Source: Candidatus Accumulibacter appositus
Lineage (GTDB): Bacteria > Pseudomonadota > Gammaproteobacteria > Burkholderiales > Rhodocyclaceae
NCBI GenBank assembly: GCA_000585055.1
Contig: JEMX01000012.1
Span: 64,075-128,074 of the forward strand
Direction: 5' to 3'
DNA: 64,000 bases
Shown here: piece after piece, positions 1 to 9,161 of the stretch
How the letters are laid out: each line of letters opens with the position of its first letter
Numbering within the stretch: position 1 is the stretch's first letter
Translations under genes and position numbers: made by a program
The notes under the pieces: model-generated
What the model was told of the DNA's origin: nothing
The model's database searches: none
The model's input: the letters and a program-made list of their open reading frames with translations, nothing else

Positions 1-344
1 GATTGGCTTCAAGCGGAACGCCGACGTCGCTGCCGTTTGGCGGAGGGGCCTCAAGTTGGAGCACCAACCCTCGGAAGCCCCGAGGGTTGCTGTCGGTTTT
101 TTTTACACTCGAACCGCCGCGTAATCGAACCTGATCATGAAAGAGTTCTTTTTTTTTTGTTAAACCATCCACATATGTTGTGTGATCAGATTCTGGCACG
201 GATTCTGCTCTTAACAACACGTTCTCAGTTGAGTCAGTCGAGAAGTCGTGACTATGCGGAAGAGGTGATGCCAAAGCCTTCCGAGCCCATTTCATGGTTT
301 CGCGACAAGTGCGACTTCCTATTTCATTTTAAAGAGGAGCGAAA
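1..344. other. Leading intergenic region, AT-rich from about 110
   Basis: No convincing gene is seen. A frame open from 37 to 384 has no family resemblance and runs through the terminator-like hairpin. From about 110 the base composition is clearly lower in GC than the rest of the window, with T and A runs, and this continues into the small peptide gene. The stretch probably carries the promoter of the 345-2947 cassette, but I could not identify -35/-10 boxes with confidence. Confidence 0.4.
66..105 (+). terminator. Candidate intrinsic terminator of an upstream gene
   Basis: A 9-bp inverted repeat (AACCCTCGG at 66-74 and CCGAGGGTT at 80-88, 5-nt loop) is followed within about 8 nt by eight T residues at 97-104. 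The T tract sits further from the stem than is typical. It would end a transcript entering from off-window left and separates it from the cassette that begins at 345. Confidence 0.5.
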
Positions 345-557
345 ATGGAAACAGAACAGAAACCCGTGGATGAAGCGATCCTAGAATCCAGAACCCCTGC
401 GGATGACCACCCAACAAAATTTAGTCGCCGTCAGGCGCTGGCGATTGTCGGTAAGCATGCAGTGTACACCGCTCCTGCCGTACTAGCCGTTCTAGGAGCC
501 ACCAAGTCACAGGTCGCTCATGCTCGGGTATGTCCACCGGACTGTTCGCATACGTGA
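345..557 (+). CDS. Small Cys-ended precursor-like peptide with Tat-like/leader region
   Basis: This 70-aa protein is preceded by a good ribosome binding site (GAGGAG about 7 nt upstream of ATG 345). Residues 1-26 are acidic and polar. Residues 27-32 read SRRQAL, resembling a twin-arginine motif but lacking the usual Phe. A hydrophobic stretch follows (33-52) and ends in an AHA motif at 58-60 that would suit signal peptidase. If cut there, only ten residues remain: RVCPPDCSHT, with two cysteines and a C-terminal Thr. The next genes encode a PqqD-HPrK-like fusion and a nucleotidyltransferase, so this may be the substrate of that pair (inference). I know of no named family. It could instead be a small Tat-exported protein of unknown role. 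Confidence 0.7.
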   Translation: METEQKPVDEAILESRTPADDHPTKFSRRQALAIVGKHAVYTAPAVLAVLGATKSQVAHARVCPPDCSHT

Positions 558-572
558 GCAGGGTTAAGCTAG

Positions 573-592
573 CCACCGCTTGCGGTGGTTCT
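573..592 (+). promoter_or_regulatory. Hairpin between peptide gene and kinase gene (possible attenuator)
   Basis: CCACCG (573-578) pairs with CGGTGG (583-588) around a CTTG loop and is followed by TTCTT. It starts 16 nt after the peptide stop codon and lies upstream of the next start at 622. There is no long T tract, so it is more likely a leaky attenuator or mRNA stabiliser than a full terminator. Such an element would let the small gene be expressed above the enzymes. Confidence 0.45.
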
Positions 593-621
593 TGGAAACA
601 CAGGATAATATCATAAAAAAT

Positions 622-1842
622 ATGGGTTCTCGGAGGGGCCAAGACTGCCTGCAAACTCCGCAGGAGAGCACGTCGGGTCAGCAGAAGCCTTTTCAGTGCC
701 GCCTTGACGAAGCGTGGGTGCTTTACTATCCGCTAACGGATCGGCTTTTGGTTTTGAACGCAATGGCGAAGATCGTCTGGGACTTTTATAGCGAGGGGTA
801 TGAGACGCGCGAGATAGCGTCTAGATTAGCTCACGATTTCGGCATTCCTGAGGAACAGGCTGAACGCGATGTCGTACAGGTTTTGGGCGATCTTGTTGAT
901 CATCTTCCGCAGGTCGACGACCAAGAGGGCGGCGATGCTTTTATTTGGGCGGTCGAGTCAAGTTTTGGATGTGCGACTGTTGCCGACAACGGCGAGCTAG
1001 CCAACTGTGGAGTTTTCCAGTTTGGCAGAAGCCGGGTCAGAGTGCTTTCTGGGGTCGCGGAACTTGATCAATCGTTTTTCCTTCGCTTTCAGCATCGTGC
1101 GATCGGCGATCGTATGGGTGCGGCTTCCCTTGAAATTAGGGGAAATGAGTCCGGTTATCAGCTAACCTTAGACGGTAGAGCTCTCGCCGATTGCAAAACG
1201 CTTAAGCAAATGCTGTCGCGCCTGATTGAATTGCTGCTGTCTCTCGAGCATCCGCACAAACCTATGTTGGCTTATTGCCATGCGGGCGCAGTCAGCCACC
1301 GGGGGCGCAGCATTCTGATGCCCGGCGACAGTGGCGTAGGGAAGTCAACCCTCACTGGCTTTCTGGTGGCACACGGTTTTGGCTACCTGAGCGACGACAT
1401 GATCGCCATTGGTGAAGACGGGTTGTCTTTGCTTCCGCTGCCTACCCGTCTGTCGATCAAGGCCGGTTCCTGGACAATCCTGGAGCCACTTTATCCGGCG
1501 TTACCGAAGCTTGCGACGTTCAATCGCTATGGCCGCAGCGCTCGCTATATCGATCCGCCGGGGAATTATGACGTGCTTTCCGCCGCCGCCGCGCCCTCTG
1601 CCATCGTGTTCCCCGCTTTTTCTGAAGGCGCGCCAACGCGGTTTACGGCGTTGCGGCCACATCAGACCATGATTCGTCTCCTCGAAGCCAACGTCCGACT
1701 GGCGGGATGGGACGCAGCCACCGAGGAGAAACTCGCCAAATTTATTCGCTTCGTCGAGCAGACGCCCGCGTATGAGCTCCGCTACTCGGAACTACCGGGC
1801 GCCATGGAAGCTATTGAGGATTTGCTTGCCAATCGACCTTAG
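622..1842 (+). CDS. PqqD-like domain fused to HPr kinase-like kinase (HPr-rel-A type)
   Basis: This 406-aa protein starts at ATG 622. An in-frame TTG at 580 lies inside the upstream hairpin and is less likely. Residues about 23-96 look like a PqqD/RRE winged helix: a strand-rich start, then LLVLNAMAKIVWDFY, then an acidic helix-rich segment. Such domains bind peptide leaders. Residues about 105-400 resemble HPr kinase/phosphorylase, with a Walker A motif GDSGVGKST at about 235-243 and a following SDD in FGYLSDDM that matches the catalytic Asp region. In the HPr-rel-A grouping PqqD and kinase are usually separate; here they are joined. The substrate is unknown; the 70-aa upstream peptide is the obvious candidate. 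The downstream gene overlaps its 3' end, which implies cotranscription. Confidence 0.75.
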   Translation: MGSRRGQDCLQTPQESTSGQQKPFQCRLDEAWVLYYPLTDRLLVLNAMAKIVWDFYSEGYETREIASRLAHDFGIPEEQAERDVVQVLGDLVDHLPQVDDQEGGDAFIWAVESSFGCATVADNGELANCGVFQFGRSRVRVLSGVAELDQSFFLRFQHRAIGDRMGAASLEIRGNESGYQLTLDGRALADCKTLKQMLSRLIELLLSLEHPHKPMLAYCHAGAVSHRGRSILMPGDSGVGKSTLTGFLVAHGFGYLSDDMIAIGEDGLSLLPLPTRLSIKAGSWTILEPLYPALPKLATFNRYGRSARYIDPPGNYDVLSAAAAPSAIVFPAFSEGAPTRFTALRPHQTMIRLLEANVRLAGWDAATEEKLAKFIRFVEQTPAYELRYSELPGAMEAIEDLLANRP

Positions 1843-2947
1843 ACGCGCGTCCTGGCTTCTCAGCCGGTGCCTTTCGGGCGCTCTGGGCCAAACGCTCGCT
1901 CCGTCGGACCTACCGGCCAGCCAGAGCGAGTGGGAAAAGATGCTACGCACTTCAAGCGCTCACCTCGCAGCGCTACAGCTGCGCTGGGCGCTGCGTGAAC
2001 AACGGCTTTTCTCGGCTTGTCCAGCCGATGTGGCCGATTATCTCGATGCCATCTACACGCTGAATCTCGACCGCAACCTTCAGTGCGAAGATCAGCTGGC
2101 GGATTTCTTACAGCTGCTAAACAGCATCGACGTTCGCCCCGTACTTCTCAAAGGCGCCGCAGCACTGGTCGGAAGGCTCTATCCGACTTCGGGCGAACGG
2201 ATTATTACCGATCTGGACATATTGATTCCGGCCGAAAAGCTGCCCGATATTCTGGATAAGCTAGCGGGCGCAGGCTACCAACCGTGGATAGCTGAGGGAA
2301 TGGATGTACCGAACCCCGTGCATTTTGCAGAACACCACCACTATCCGCCGCTCGTGAACAGCGACTGGCCAGCCAGCGTTGAATTGCACCTCCACCCCGT
2401 CCTTCTGGAATTCGCAGAGCTACTCTCCAGCGAGGACGTTTTCAAGGATGCCACGGTGTTGAAGTGGCGTGGCGGCGAGTGCTTGTTGCCTTCTCCGACC
2501 CACTTCATTTCTCATAACATCATCCACACTTTTCTCGTCAATACCCAGAATCAACTTGAACGCCTCTCTCTGCGGCAATTATTCGAGTTCGTTCTCGCCA
2601 GTCGAACATTCGGCGAGCAGATAGACTGGAATGACATCCGAAATCGCTTTGACAGTCACGGCTACGGCAAGGCATTGCGGCAGTACTTGGCCCTGGCGAA
2701 TACCGTCCTTGGCTTTCAGGTGCCAAACAGCATAAATATGGACGGCCGCGATCGACCTCGCATCCAGCCCTACCTTATTCACCTTGATCTGGAGAACCGC
2801 GGCGCTTTGTGGATATTCAATCTCCTACGCCAGGTACGCTCTCGCCTGCGAGCGCTGTGGAGAAAGCCCCGAAAGACCTTTGGAAAGCTCTTTACGCTGG
2901 GCGTTTACAGAAGGTTCATCGACAGCATCCTTGGCGCTGACAGGTAA
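1826..2947 (+). CDS. Nucleotidyltransferase family protein (NTP_transf_5 type)
   Basis: About 373 aa from TTG 1826, which has GAGGA spaced 5 nt upstream and overlaps the kinase gene by 17 nt. TTG 1814 is an alternative, and the frame is open back to 1772. The sequence around residues 105-135 (PVLLKGAAALVGRLYPTSG followed by ERIITDLDILIP) matches the core of uncharacterised nucleotidyltransferases of the pfam14907 kind, with the DxD metal-binding pair in TDLDIL. The rest is helical and contains conserved-looking histidines. This family co-occurs with HPrK-like kinases in HPr-rel-A loci and in some lasso-peptide clusters. It presumably transfers a nucleotide to the product of the upstream kinase; that is inference. 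Confidence 0.7.
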   Translation: MPIDLRRASWLLSRCLSGALGQTLAPSDLPASQSEWEKMLRTSSAHLAALQLRWALREQRLFSACPADVADYLDAIYTLNLDRNLQCEDQLADFLQLLNSIDVRPVLLKGAAALVGRLYPTSGERIITDLDILIPAEKLPDILDKLAGAGYQPWIAEGMDVPNPVHFAEHHHYPPLVNSDWPASVELHLHPVLLEFAELLSSEDVFKDATVLKWRGGECLLPSPTHFISHNIIHTFLVNTQNQLERLSLRQLFEFVLASRTFGEQIDWNDIRNRFDSHGYGKALRQYLALANTVLGFQVPNSINMDGRDRPRIQPYLIHLDLENRGALWIFNLLRQVRSRLRALWRKPRKTFGKLFTLGVYRRFIDSILGADR

Positions 2948-3019
2948 TCTGGAACTCTCTGCGGACGAACTTCTCCGCTCCCGTGCCGCCGAATCCAGGG
3001 AGCCAGCCCCATCCATGGA

Positions 3020-3946
3020 TCAGGGTATAAACGACCACTCGATCTGATCGCTGCGCTCGACGCCGGCGGTCATCGCTCGGCACAGGCTGATGAACTCACG
3101 CATGCCTGCGGTCTGGAATTTCCGGCGGTGCCAGAGGAAATGGAAGTGTCGCTGCAAATCGAGTTCTGGCGTCTGGATGGCCACCAGGCTGCCGCGTCGG
3201 AAAGCCTCGCGCAGCGCTAGGCGTGAAATGCAGCCGATGCCGAGGCCGAACTCGACCGCGCGCTTGATGGCTTCGGTATGCTCGAGCTCCAGCCGGACCT
3301 TGAGTGGCGAATGCTGATGGCGCAGCGCTTGGTCGAGGGTCTCGCGTGTGCCGGAGCCGGGCTCGCGGACGATCCAGGCCTCGTTGGCCAACTCGGCGAG
3401 CGTCGCCGAAGCCTGTTTTGCCAGCGGGTGTGCGGGCGCGCAGAAGACGACCAGCTCGTCGGCCACCCACGGTTCGACGACCAGTTCCGGGTGCCGGCAA
3501 CTGCCTTCGACGAGGCCCAGATCGAGTTCGTGGTGCGCCACCTGGTCGACGATCGTCGCGGTGTTGTGCACTTTCAGATGCAGGCTGCTCTCGGGATGGC
3601 GGGTGAGGAAGTCGGCAACGATCAGCGTCGCCAGGTAGTTGCCGATGGTCAGCGTCGCACCGATCTGCAGCTTGCCGTAACCGGCATGGCCTTCCAGCCC
3701 ACTTTCGATGGCCGCCGCGCGCTCGATCAGTTCGACGGCCTGCGGCAACAGCGCCTGCCCGAGCTCATTCAGACGCAGTGCCTTGCCGAAGCGGTCGAAG
3801 AGCTGCGTGTCGTACTGCCGCTCGAGTTCGCCGAGCGCGGTGCTGGTCGCTGACTGGGACAGCGACAACTCCTCGGCGGCACGGGAAACGCTCTCGTGCC
3901 GAGCCACTGCCACAAATACACCGATCTGCCGTAAAGTGAATCGCAT
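3020..3946 (-). CDS. finR: LysR-type transcriptional regulator, FinR/YeiE-like, divergent from fpr
   Basis: 308 aa when started at the ATG giving MRFTLRQIGVFVAVARHES, the usual N-terminus of the family; the open frame extends 28 codons further without support. Residues 1-60 form the winged helix (VSRAAEELSLSQSATSTALGELE). The rest is a periplasmic-binding-protein-like effector domain. It is divergently transcribed from fpr. In Pseudomonas the LysR protein FinR sits in this arrangement and controls fprA. A role in redox-responsive control of fpr is therefore likely but inferred. The YeiE/CysB branch of the family is an alternative label. Confidence 0.8.
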   Translation of the reverse strand: MRFTLRQIGVFVAVARHESVSRAAEELSLSQSATSTALGELERQYDTQLFDRFGKALRLNELGQALLPQAVELIERAAAIESGLEGHAGYGKLQIGATLTIGNYLATLIVADFLTRHPESSLHLKVHNTATIVDQVAHHELDLGLVEGSCRHPELVVEPWVADELVVFCAPAHPLAKQASATLAELANEAWIVREPGSGTRETLDQALRHQHSPLKVRLELEHTEAIKRAVEFGLGIGCISRLALREAFRRGSLVAIQTPELDLQRHFHFLWHRRKFQTAGMREFISLCRAMTAGVERSDQIEWSFIP

Positions 3947-4046
3947 ATCTATAATTTGGATATAGTCTATCGATAAAATCTGTTTTACAAATATAACACG
4001 CGCAAATACCATGGCCTTCATCAACCGCACACTGGGGTCAAGAACG
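3947..4046. promoter_or_regulatory. Divergent fpr / LysR promoter region with LysR-type box
   Basis: This is an AT-rich island between two divergent genes in an otherwise GC-rich region. CTATA (3949-3953) and TATAG (3961-3965) form an inverted repeat around ATTTGGA, which fits the T-N11-A pattern bound by LysR regulators. A second AT-rich stretch at 3971-3994 could hold the fpr -10 region. The site is assigned by pattern only. Confidence 0.5.
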
Positions 4047-4826
4047 ATGAGCAGCTTTTCCTCCCAACAAGTCCTTTCGGTCCATCACTGGAACGACACG
4101 CTATTCAGTTTTCGCACCACGCGCGACCCTGGCCTGCGTTTCATCAATGGTCAGTTCGTGATGATCGGCCTGCCGCAGGAAGAGCGACGCCCGCTGACGC
4201 GCGCCTACAGCATCGCCAGCGCCAACCATGACGAATACCTCGAGTTCCTGAGCATCAAGGTGCCCAATGGCCCGCTGACCTCGAAGCTGCAGCACCTGGC
4301 GATCGGCGACGAGATCGTCGTCAGCCGCAAGCCGACCGGCACCCTGGTACTGCGCGACCTGCGACCCGGCAAGAACCTCTACCTGCTATCGACCGGCACC
4401 GGCCTGGCGCCATTCATCAGTCTTATCCAGGACCCGGAAACCTATGAGCGTTTCGAGAAAGTCGTGCTGATCCACGGCGTTCGCTGGCAGCGCGATCTGG
4501 CCTACAGCGAATTCATTGAAAAGGAGTTGCCGCAGCACGAGTATTTCGCTGACATGGTGCGCGACAAGCTGGTCTACTACCCGACGGTGACCCGCGAAGC
4601 GTTTCGCCATCAGGGCCGGATTACCGACCTGGTCAACAGTGGCCGCCTGTTTTCCGACATCGGCCTGCCGCCTTTCGACCCGGCACACGACCGCGCCATG
4701 CTTTGCGGCAGCCCGGCAATGCTCAAGGATTGTTGCCAGTTGCTCGATAGCCGTGGATTCGAAGTGTCGCCGCACATCGGTGCGCAGGGTGATTATGTGA
4801 TCGAGCGGGCGTTCGTCGAGAAGTAG
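4047..4826 (+). CDS. fpr: Ferredoxin--NADP(+) reductase
   Basis: 259 aa from ATG 4047, giving MSSFSSQQVLSVHHWNDTLF, the family's normal N-terminus; an in-frame ATG at 4011 would add 12 unsupported residues. The FAD-binding motif RAYSIAS is at about 56-62 and the nicotinamide-binding motif LSTGTGLAPF at about 116-125. The protein exchanges electrons between NADPH and ferredoxin/flavodoxin in the cytoplasm, supporting Fe-S enzymes and oxidative-stress responses. The C-terminal ERAFVEK extension fits the bacterial subclass that ends in Val/Phe-Glu-Lys. The divergent LysR gene is its probable regulator. Confidence 0.93.
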   Translation: MSSFSSQQVLSVHHWNDTLFSFRTTRDPGLRFINGQFVMIGLPQEERRPLTRAYSIASANHDEYLEFLSIKVPNGPLTSKLQHLAIGDEIVVSRKPTGTLVLRDLRPGKNLYLLSTGTGLAPFISLIQDPETYERFEKVVLIHGVRWQRDLAYSEFIEKELPQHEYFADMVRDKLVYYPTVTREAFRHQGRITDLVNSGRLFSDIGLPPFDPAHDRAMLCGSPAMLKDCCQLLDSRGFEVSPHIGAQGDYVIERAFVEK

Positions 4827-4990
4827 TTACGGCAAGAGCAGCGGCCCCCTCTCCCCAACCCCTCTCCCGCGCGGGGCGAGGGGCTACCGGAGGTCTCCCA
4901 CAAGGGGGCGAGCGGCCAACGCTCTCTGGGTAAAGGCTTTCGGCCAAGACGGGCGGAGTTCGTCCATACCGTTGCCCGCCTTGTTATCTC

Positions 4991-5317
4991 TCACTCAAAG
5001 ATCGGGGCAAGTTTCGCCAGCACCTCTTCCATGATTGCTGCTGGCAAGCTGTCCACCTTACGCGCATTGCGAGCGCCAAGATCGAGCACACGTGGCTGAT
5101 CGCAGCGAACGACGCCACTTGTTCTGATACCGGTCAGGGGGACAGCGAAGCCGATTCGACGCGCGAAGTCACCGCCACTGGTGATCGGGCAGACCACCGG
5201 CAACCTGGTTGCCTCGTTGAACTCAGCAGGCGACACGACGAGGACGGCACGGCTACCCCGTTGCTCGCGCCCCTCGGTCGGATCAAGCGAGACCAGGTAA
5301 ATGTCACCGCGTCTCAT
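4991..5317 (-). CDS. mazF: MazF/PemK-family endoribonuclease toxin
   Basis: 108 aa. The N-terminus MRRGDIYLVSLDPTEGREQRGSR (RGDIYLV.L.P..G.E..G.R) is the hallmark of PemK/MazF toxins. It continues with the conserved PVVCPITS and the C-terminal RVLDLGAR region. Family members cleave mRNA at specific short sites when free of antitoxin. The gene follows its antitoxin with a 4-nt ATGA overlap, so the two are translationally coupled. Length and motifs look intact. Confidence 0.88.
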   Translation of the reverse strand: MRRGDIYLVSLDPTEGREQRGSRAVLVVSPAEFNEATRLPVVCPITSGGDFARRIGFAVPLTGIRTSGVVRCDQPRVLDLGARNARKVDSLPAAIMEEVLAKLAPIFE

Positions 5318-5571
5318 ATCAGCTCGCCACCCAGAGCAGGCGCATCAATCCATTCTCGTTCTTCCTCCGGTTGCGGCTGTGAATAATCCGAAGCGGCCAG
5401 CAGTTCCGCCAGCGTGTAGCGCGGTCTGGGCCTGGGATCGACCACCAAGCGGCCATCAGCGACGGCCAGGCCTACCGTGGCCCCTGCTTGCAGGTGCAGT
5501 TGATCAAGGAACGCCGGCGGAACTGCCAGCATCACTGAGCCGCCGACCTTGCGCAGATTGGTTGTGTACAC
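5314..5571 (-). CDS. mazE: MazE-like antitoxin (AbrB-type)
   Basis: 85 aa with a GTG start (GTG-TAC-ACA). The N-terminal half NLRKVGGSVMLAVPPAFLDQL is a swapped-hairpin AbrB/MazE DNA-binding motif. The acidic, proline-rich C-terminus (SQPQPEEEREWIDAPALGG) is typical of the disordered part that wraps the toxin. It overlaps mazF by 4 nt. The pair is likely to autorepress at the AT-rich palindrome just upstream. Confidence 0.85.
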   Translation of the reverse strand: MYTTNLRKVGGSVMLAVPPAFLDQLHLQAGATVGLAVADGRLVVDPRPRPRYTLAELLAASDYSQPQPEEEREWIDAPALGGELI

Positions 5572-5589
5572 GGTGCGCCTCTATTGGGC

Positions 5590-5612
5590 TAAGTTATACA
5601 AAAATATAATCT
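5590..5612 (-). promoter_or_regulatory. AT-rich palindrome upstream of mazEF (candidate promoter/operator)
   Basis: TTATA (5594-5598) and TATAA (5605-5609) flank CAAAAA in an AT-rich patch about 25 nt upstream of the antitoxin GTG. On the minus strand this includes TATAAC- and TATATT-like -10 candidates. The position and symmetry fit the autoregulated promoter of a MazEF-type operon. Confidence 0.4.
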
Positions 5613-5849
5613 GGATTGATCAGAGTTGCAAGCCTCGGCCTTGTCCAGCGTGGTACGAGGCTGAACGACGATGCTTGCGAAGCAAGAAGCGAGCAGATCA
5701 TCCTGGATAAGGCGATCAACATTAACGAAACACACGCTTGACGCGGTGGCCGCCGCTAGCCGTCAGTCTCGGGTAAACTTGCGCTTTTCGGGCGCTCTGC
5801 ACCGGCGCCTGCCGACCACTCTTCCACCTTCGGATCGACACGCAAGGCC

Positions 5850-7514
<1,665 letters not shown>

Positions 7515-7576
7515 GCAAGCAAGGGGCATGGGCGGCAGGCACCGAGGTGCCTGCCGCCCGCTGCTGCACGCGGCCA

Positions 7577-7689
7577 ACGGTCATGAAAGTCGAAATACCG
7601 CAGATCATGAAGGGCCCTCTTTCCCCGGCCCTTCTCCCGCATGGGGGAGAAGGGAGTTTCGTGAGTCGCATGCGCGACTTTCAGATTAA
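7577..7689 (+). repeat. Dispersed palindromic repeat, copy 1
   Basis: The copy begins ACGGTCATGAAAGTC, continues with an imperfect hairpin CCCTTCTCCCGC/GGGAGAAGGG and ends with GTGAGTCGCATGCGCGACTTTCAGATTAA, in which AGTCGC and GCGACT pair around ATGC. Nearly the same series of elements recurs at 34284-34408 and 43878-44003, and parts recur at 36907 and 57238. It lies between ettA and the convergent kinase gene and covers the kinase stop codon. Confidence 0.8.
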
Positions 7690-9074
7690 CCGAGCCCTTT
7701 GAGGAAGTCGCTACGCTCGGGTTCCGAGTCGATATGTTCGGCGAGCTTTCGGTACAGTTCGCGGAGGTCGCCGGAATCGTTTGCCGCCCGCCTGATGAGC
7801 ACCTTGGCGAGCGGGCCGACGTACTGCGCGAGGCGCTTTTCGGCGGCGGCCAGGGTCACCGGGTCGAAGACGACGGCGGCCGTCGGGGCCGCCCCGGTGT
7901 CGGTATCGGCAGGACTTTCACTCTTCGGTCCGGACGGCCTGGCCGGCGCTGGCGGAATCGACGCCGACGGCGCCTTCTCCAGTCGCTCGATGCGCTTGAG
8001 GAATTCGGCGCGCTCGCTACCCTCGGGAATATTGTCGGCCAGCTCGCTGTTGAATTCCTCGACGTTTCTGGCGTGCGAGGCGCTCTTGCGCACCAGATGC
8101 CTGGCCAGGGGGCCGATCGACCTGACCAGCGAGGACTCGATCTCGGCCAGGGTTTCCGGGGGCAGCGTCATCTGTGGCGCCAGCGGCACACTGCCGACAG
8201 CGACGCTGTGTGCTTTCGCTGCGGCCTGCCCGGCGTCACTGCCGGGCTTGCTCTTCAGGAAGGCGTTTACCAGAGCCGCAGCAAAGTCGCGCGCGCTCTG
8301 ATAGCGCTCGTCCGGCTTCTTCGCCAGTGCACGCGCGATCACCGCGTCGAAGGCAGGCGGCAGCGAAGCGATCACCGACGAGGGCGGCGCAGGGTCTACA
8401 TGCAGCACCTGGTGCATCACCGCGACCGGCGTTTCGGCGACAAATGGCCCGCGCCCGGTCAACAGCTCATAGAGGATTACGCCGGCCGCCCAGAGGTCGC
8501 AGCGGCCGTCGGTGGGCAGACCGAGCAGTTGCTCGGGGGCAATGTGCGTCGGTGTCCCGACCACCGAGCCGACCTGGGTCAGCGACGAGCTCTCTACCCG
8601 GGCCACGCCGAAGTCCATGACCTTGATCTTCATGCCGCTGAGAACCATCAGGTTGGCGGGCTTGATGTCGCGGTGCACGACGCCGCTCTTGTGCGAATAG
8701 TCGAGCGCTGCCAGCAGTTGCTTCATCACCTCGAAGACGTCGATCAAGGCAAAGGGGCCACGCTCACGCATCAGCTTGCGTAGCTCCCTCCCCTGCACGT
8801 ACTCCATGACGATGAACGCCATCTTCTCGTCCTCGCCGAACTCATAGACGCCGACGATTCCCGGATGCTGCAACTTGCCACCGGCTTGCGCCTCGCGTTT
8901 GAAGCGCGTCACCGCCGCATCCACTTCGACGTTCGCCAGGTACTCGGCAAGAATCGTCTTGATGGCCACCGGACGCTCGATGACCGGGTCGAAACCCTCA
9001 TAGACCGTGCCCATCGCGCCCTTGCCGAGCTCGCGACGGATTTCGTACTTGCCGATGCGTTTCGGAATAGTCAT
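7686..9074 (-). CDS. Serine/threonine protein kinase with two C-terminal helical repeats
   Basis: 462 aa. The kinase domain spans residues about 9-275, with GKGAMGTVY, invariant Lys in VAIKTI, catalytic HRDIKPAN, DFG and APEQ motifs, so it looks active. No transmembrane segment is present. After a linker there are two similar segments, about 306-370 and about 400-461. Both follow the pattern of a long helix, then IGPLA..L or VGPLA..L, then EL...LA..I..E.ER..FL. They may be a small effector- or phosphorylation-related domain of unknown function. The gene lies 87 nt downstream of a heme-motif membrane sensor on the same strand, so the two probably form a signalling pair. Its stop codon falls within a dispersed repeat. 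Confidence 0.9.
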   Translation of the reverse strand: MTIPKRIGKYEIRRELGKGAMGTVYEGFDPVIERPVAIKTILAEYLANVEVDAAVTRFKREAQAGGKLQHPGIVGVYEFGEDEKMAFIVMEYVQGRELRKLMRERGPFALIDVFEVMKQLLAALDYSHKSGVVHRDIKPANLMVLSGMKIKVMDFGVARVESSSLTQVGSVVGTPTHIAPEQLLGLPTDGRCDLWAAGVILYELLTGRGPFVAETPVAVMHQVLHVDPAPPSSVIASLPPAFDAVIARALAKKPDERYQSARDFAAALVNAFLKSKPGSDAGQAAAKAHSVAVGSVPLAPQMTLPPETLAEIESSLVRSIGPLARHLVRKSASHARNVEEFNSELADNIPEGSERAEFLKRIERLEKAPSASIPPAPARPSGPKSESPADTDTGAAPTAAVVFDPVTLAAAEKRLAQYVGPLAKVLIRRAANDSGDLRELYRKLAEHIDSEPERSDFLKGLG

Positions 9075-9161
9075 CGCCTAGCCACTCCGCGTTCAGGGAC
9101 AATGAATGGATCTACTGCCTCGATGATCGGCTCGCCCTCCCCATCGCCGAGTCACCGGCGC

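Noticed and set aside
37..384. 115-codon open frame at the left edge
   Set aside because: It crosses a terminator-like hairpin and the ribosome binding site of the peptide gene, and has no recognisable domain.
4838..4885. C-rich imperfect hairpin after fpr as a further copy of the dispersed repeat
   Set aside because: Only the CCCTCTCCC-type stem is shared; the diagnostic AGTCGC/GCGACT stem is missing.
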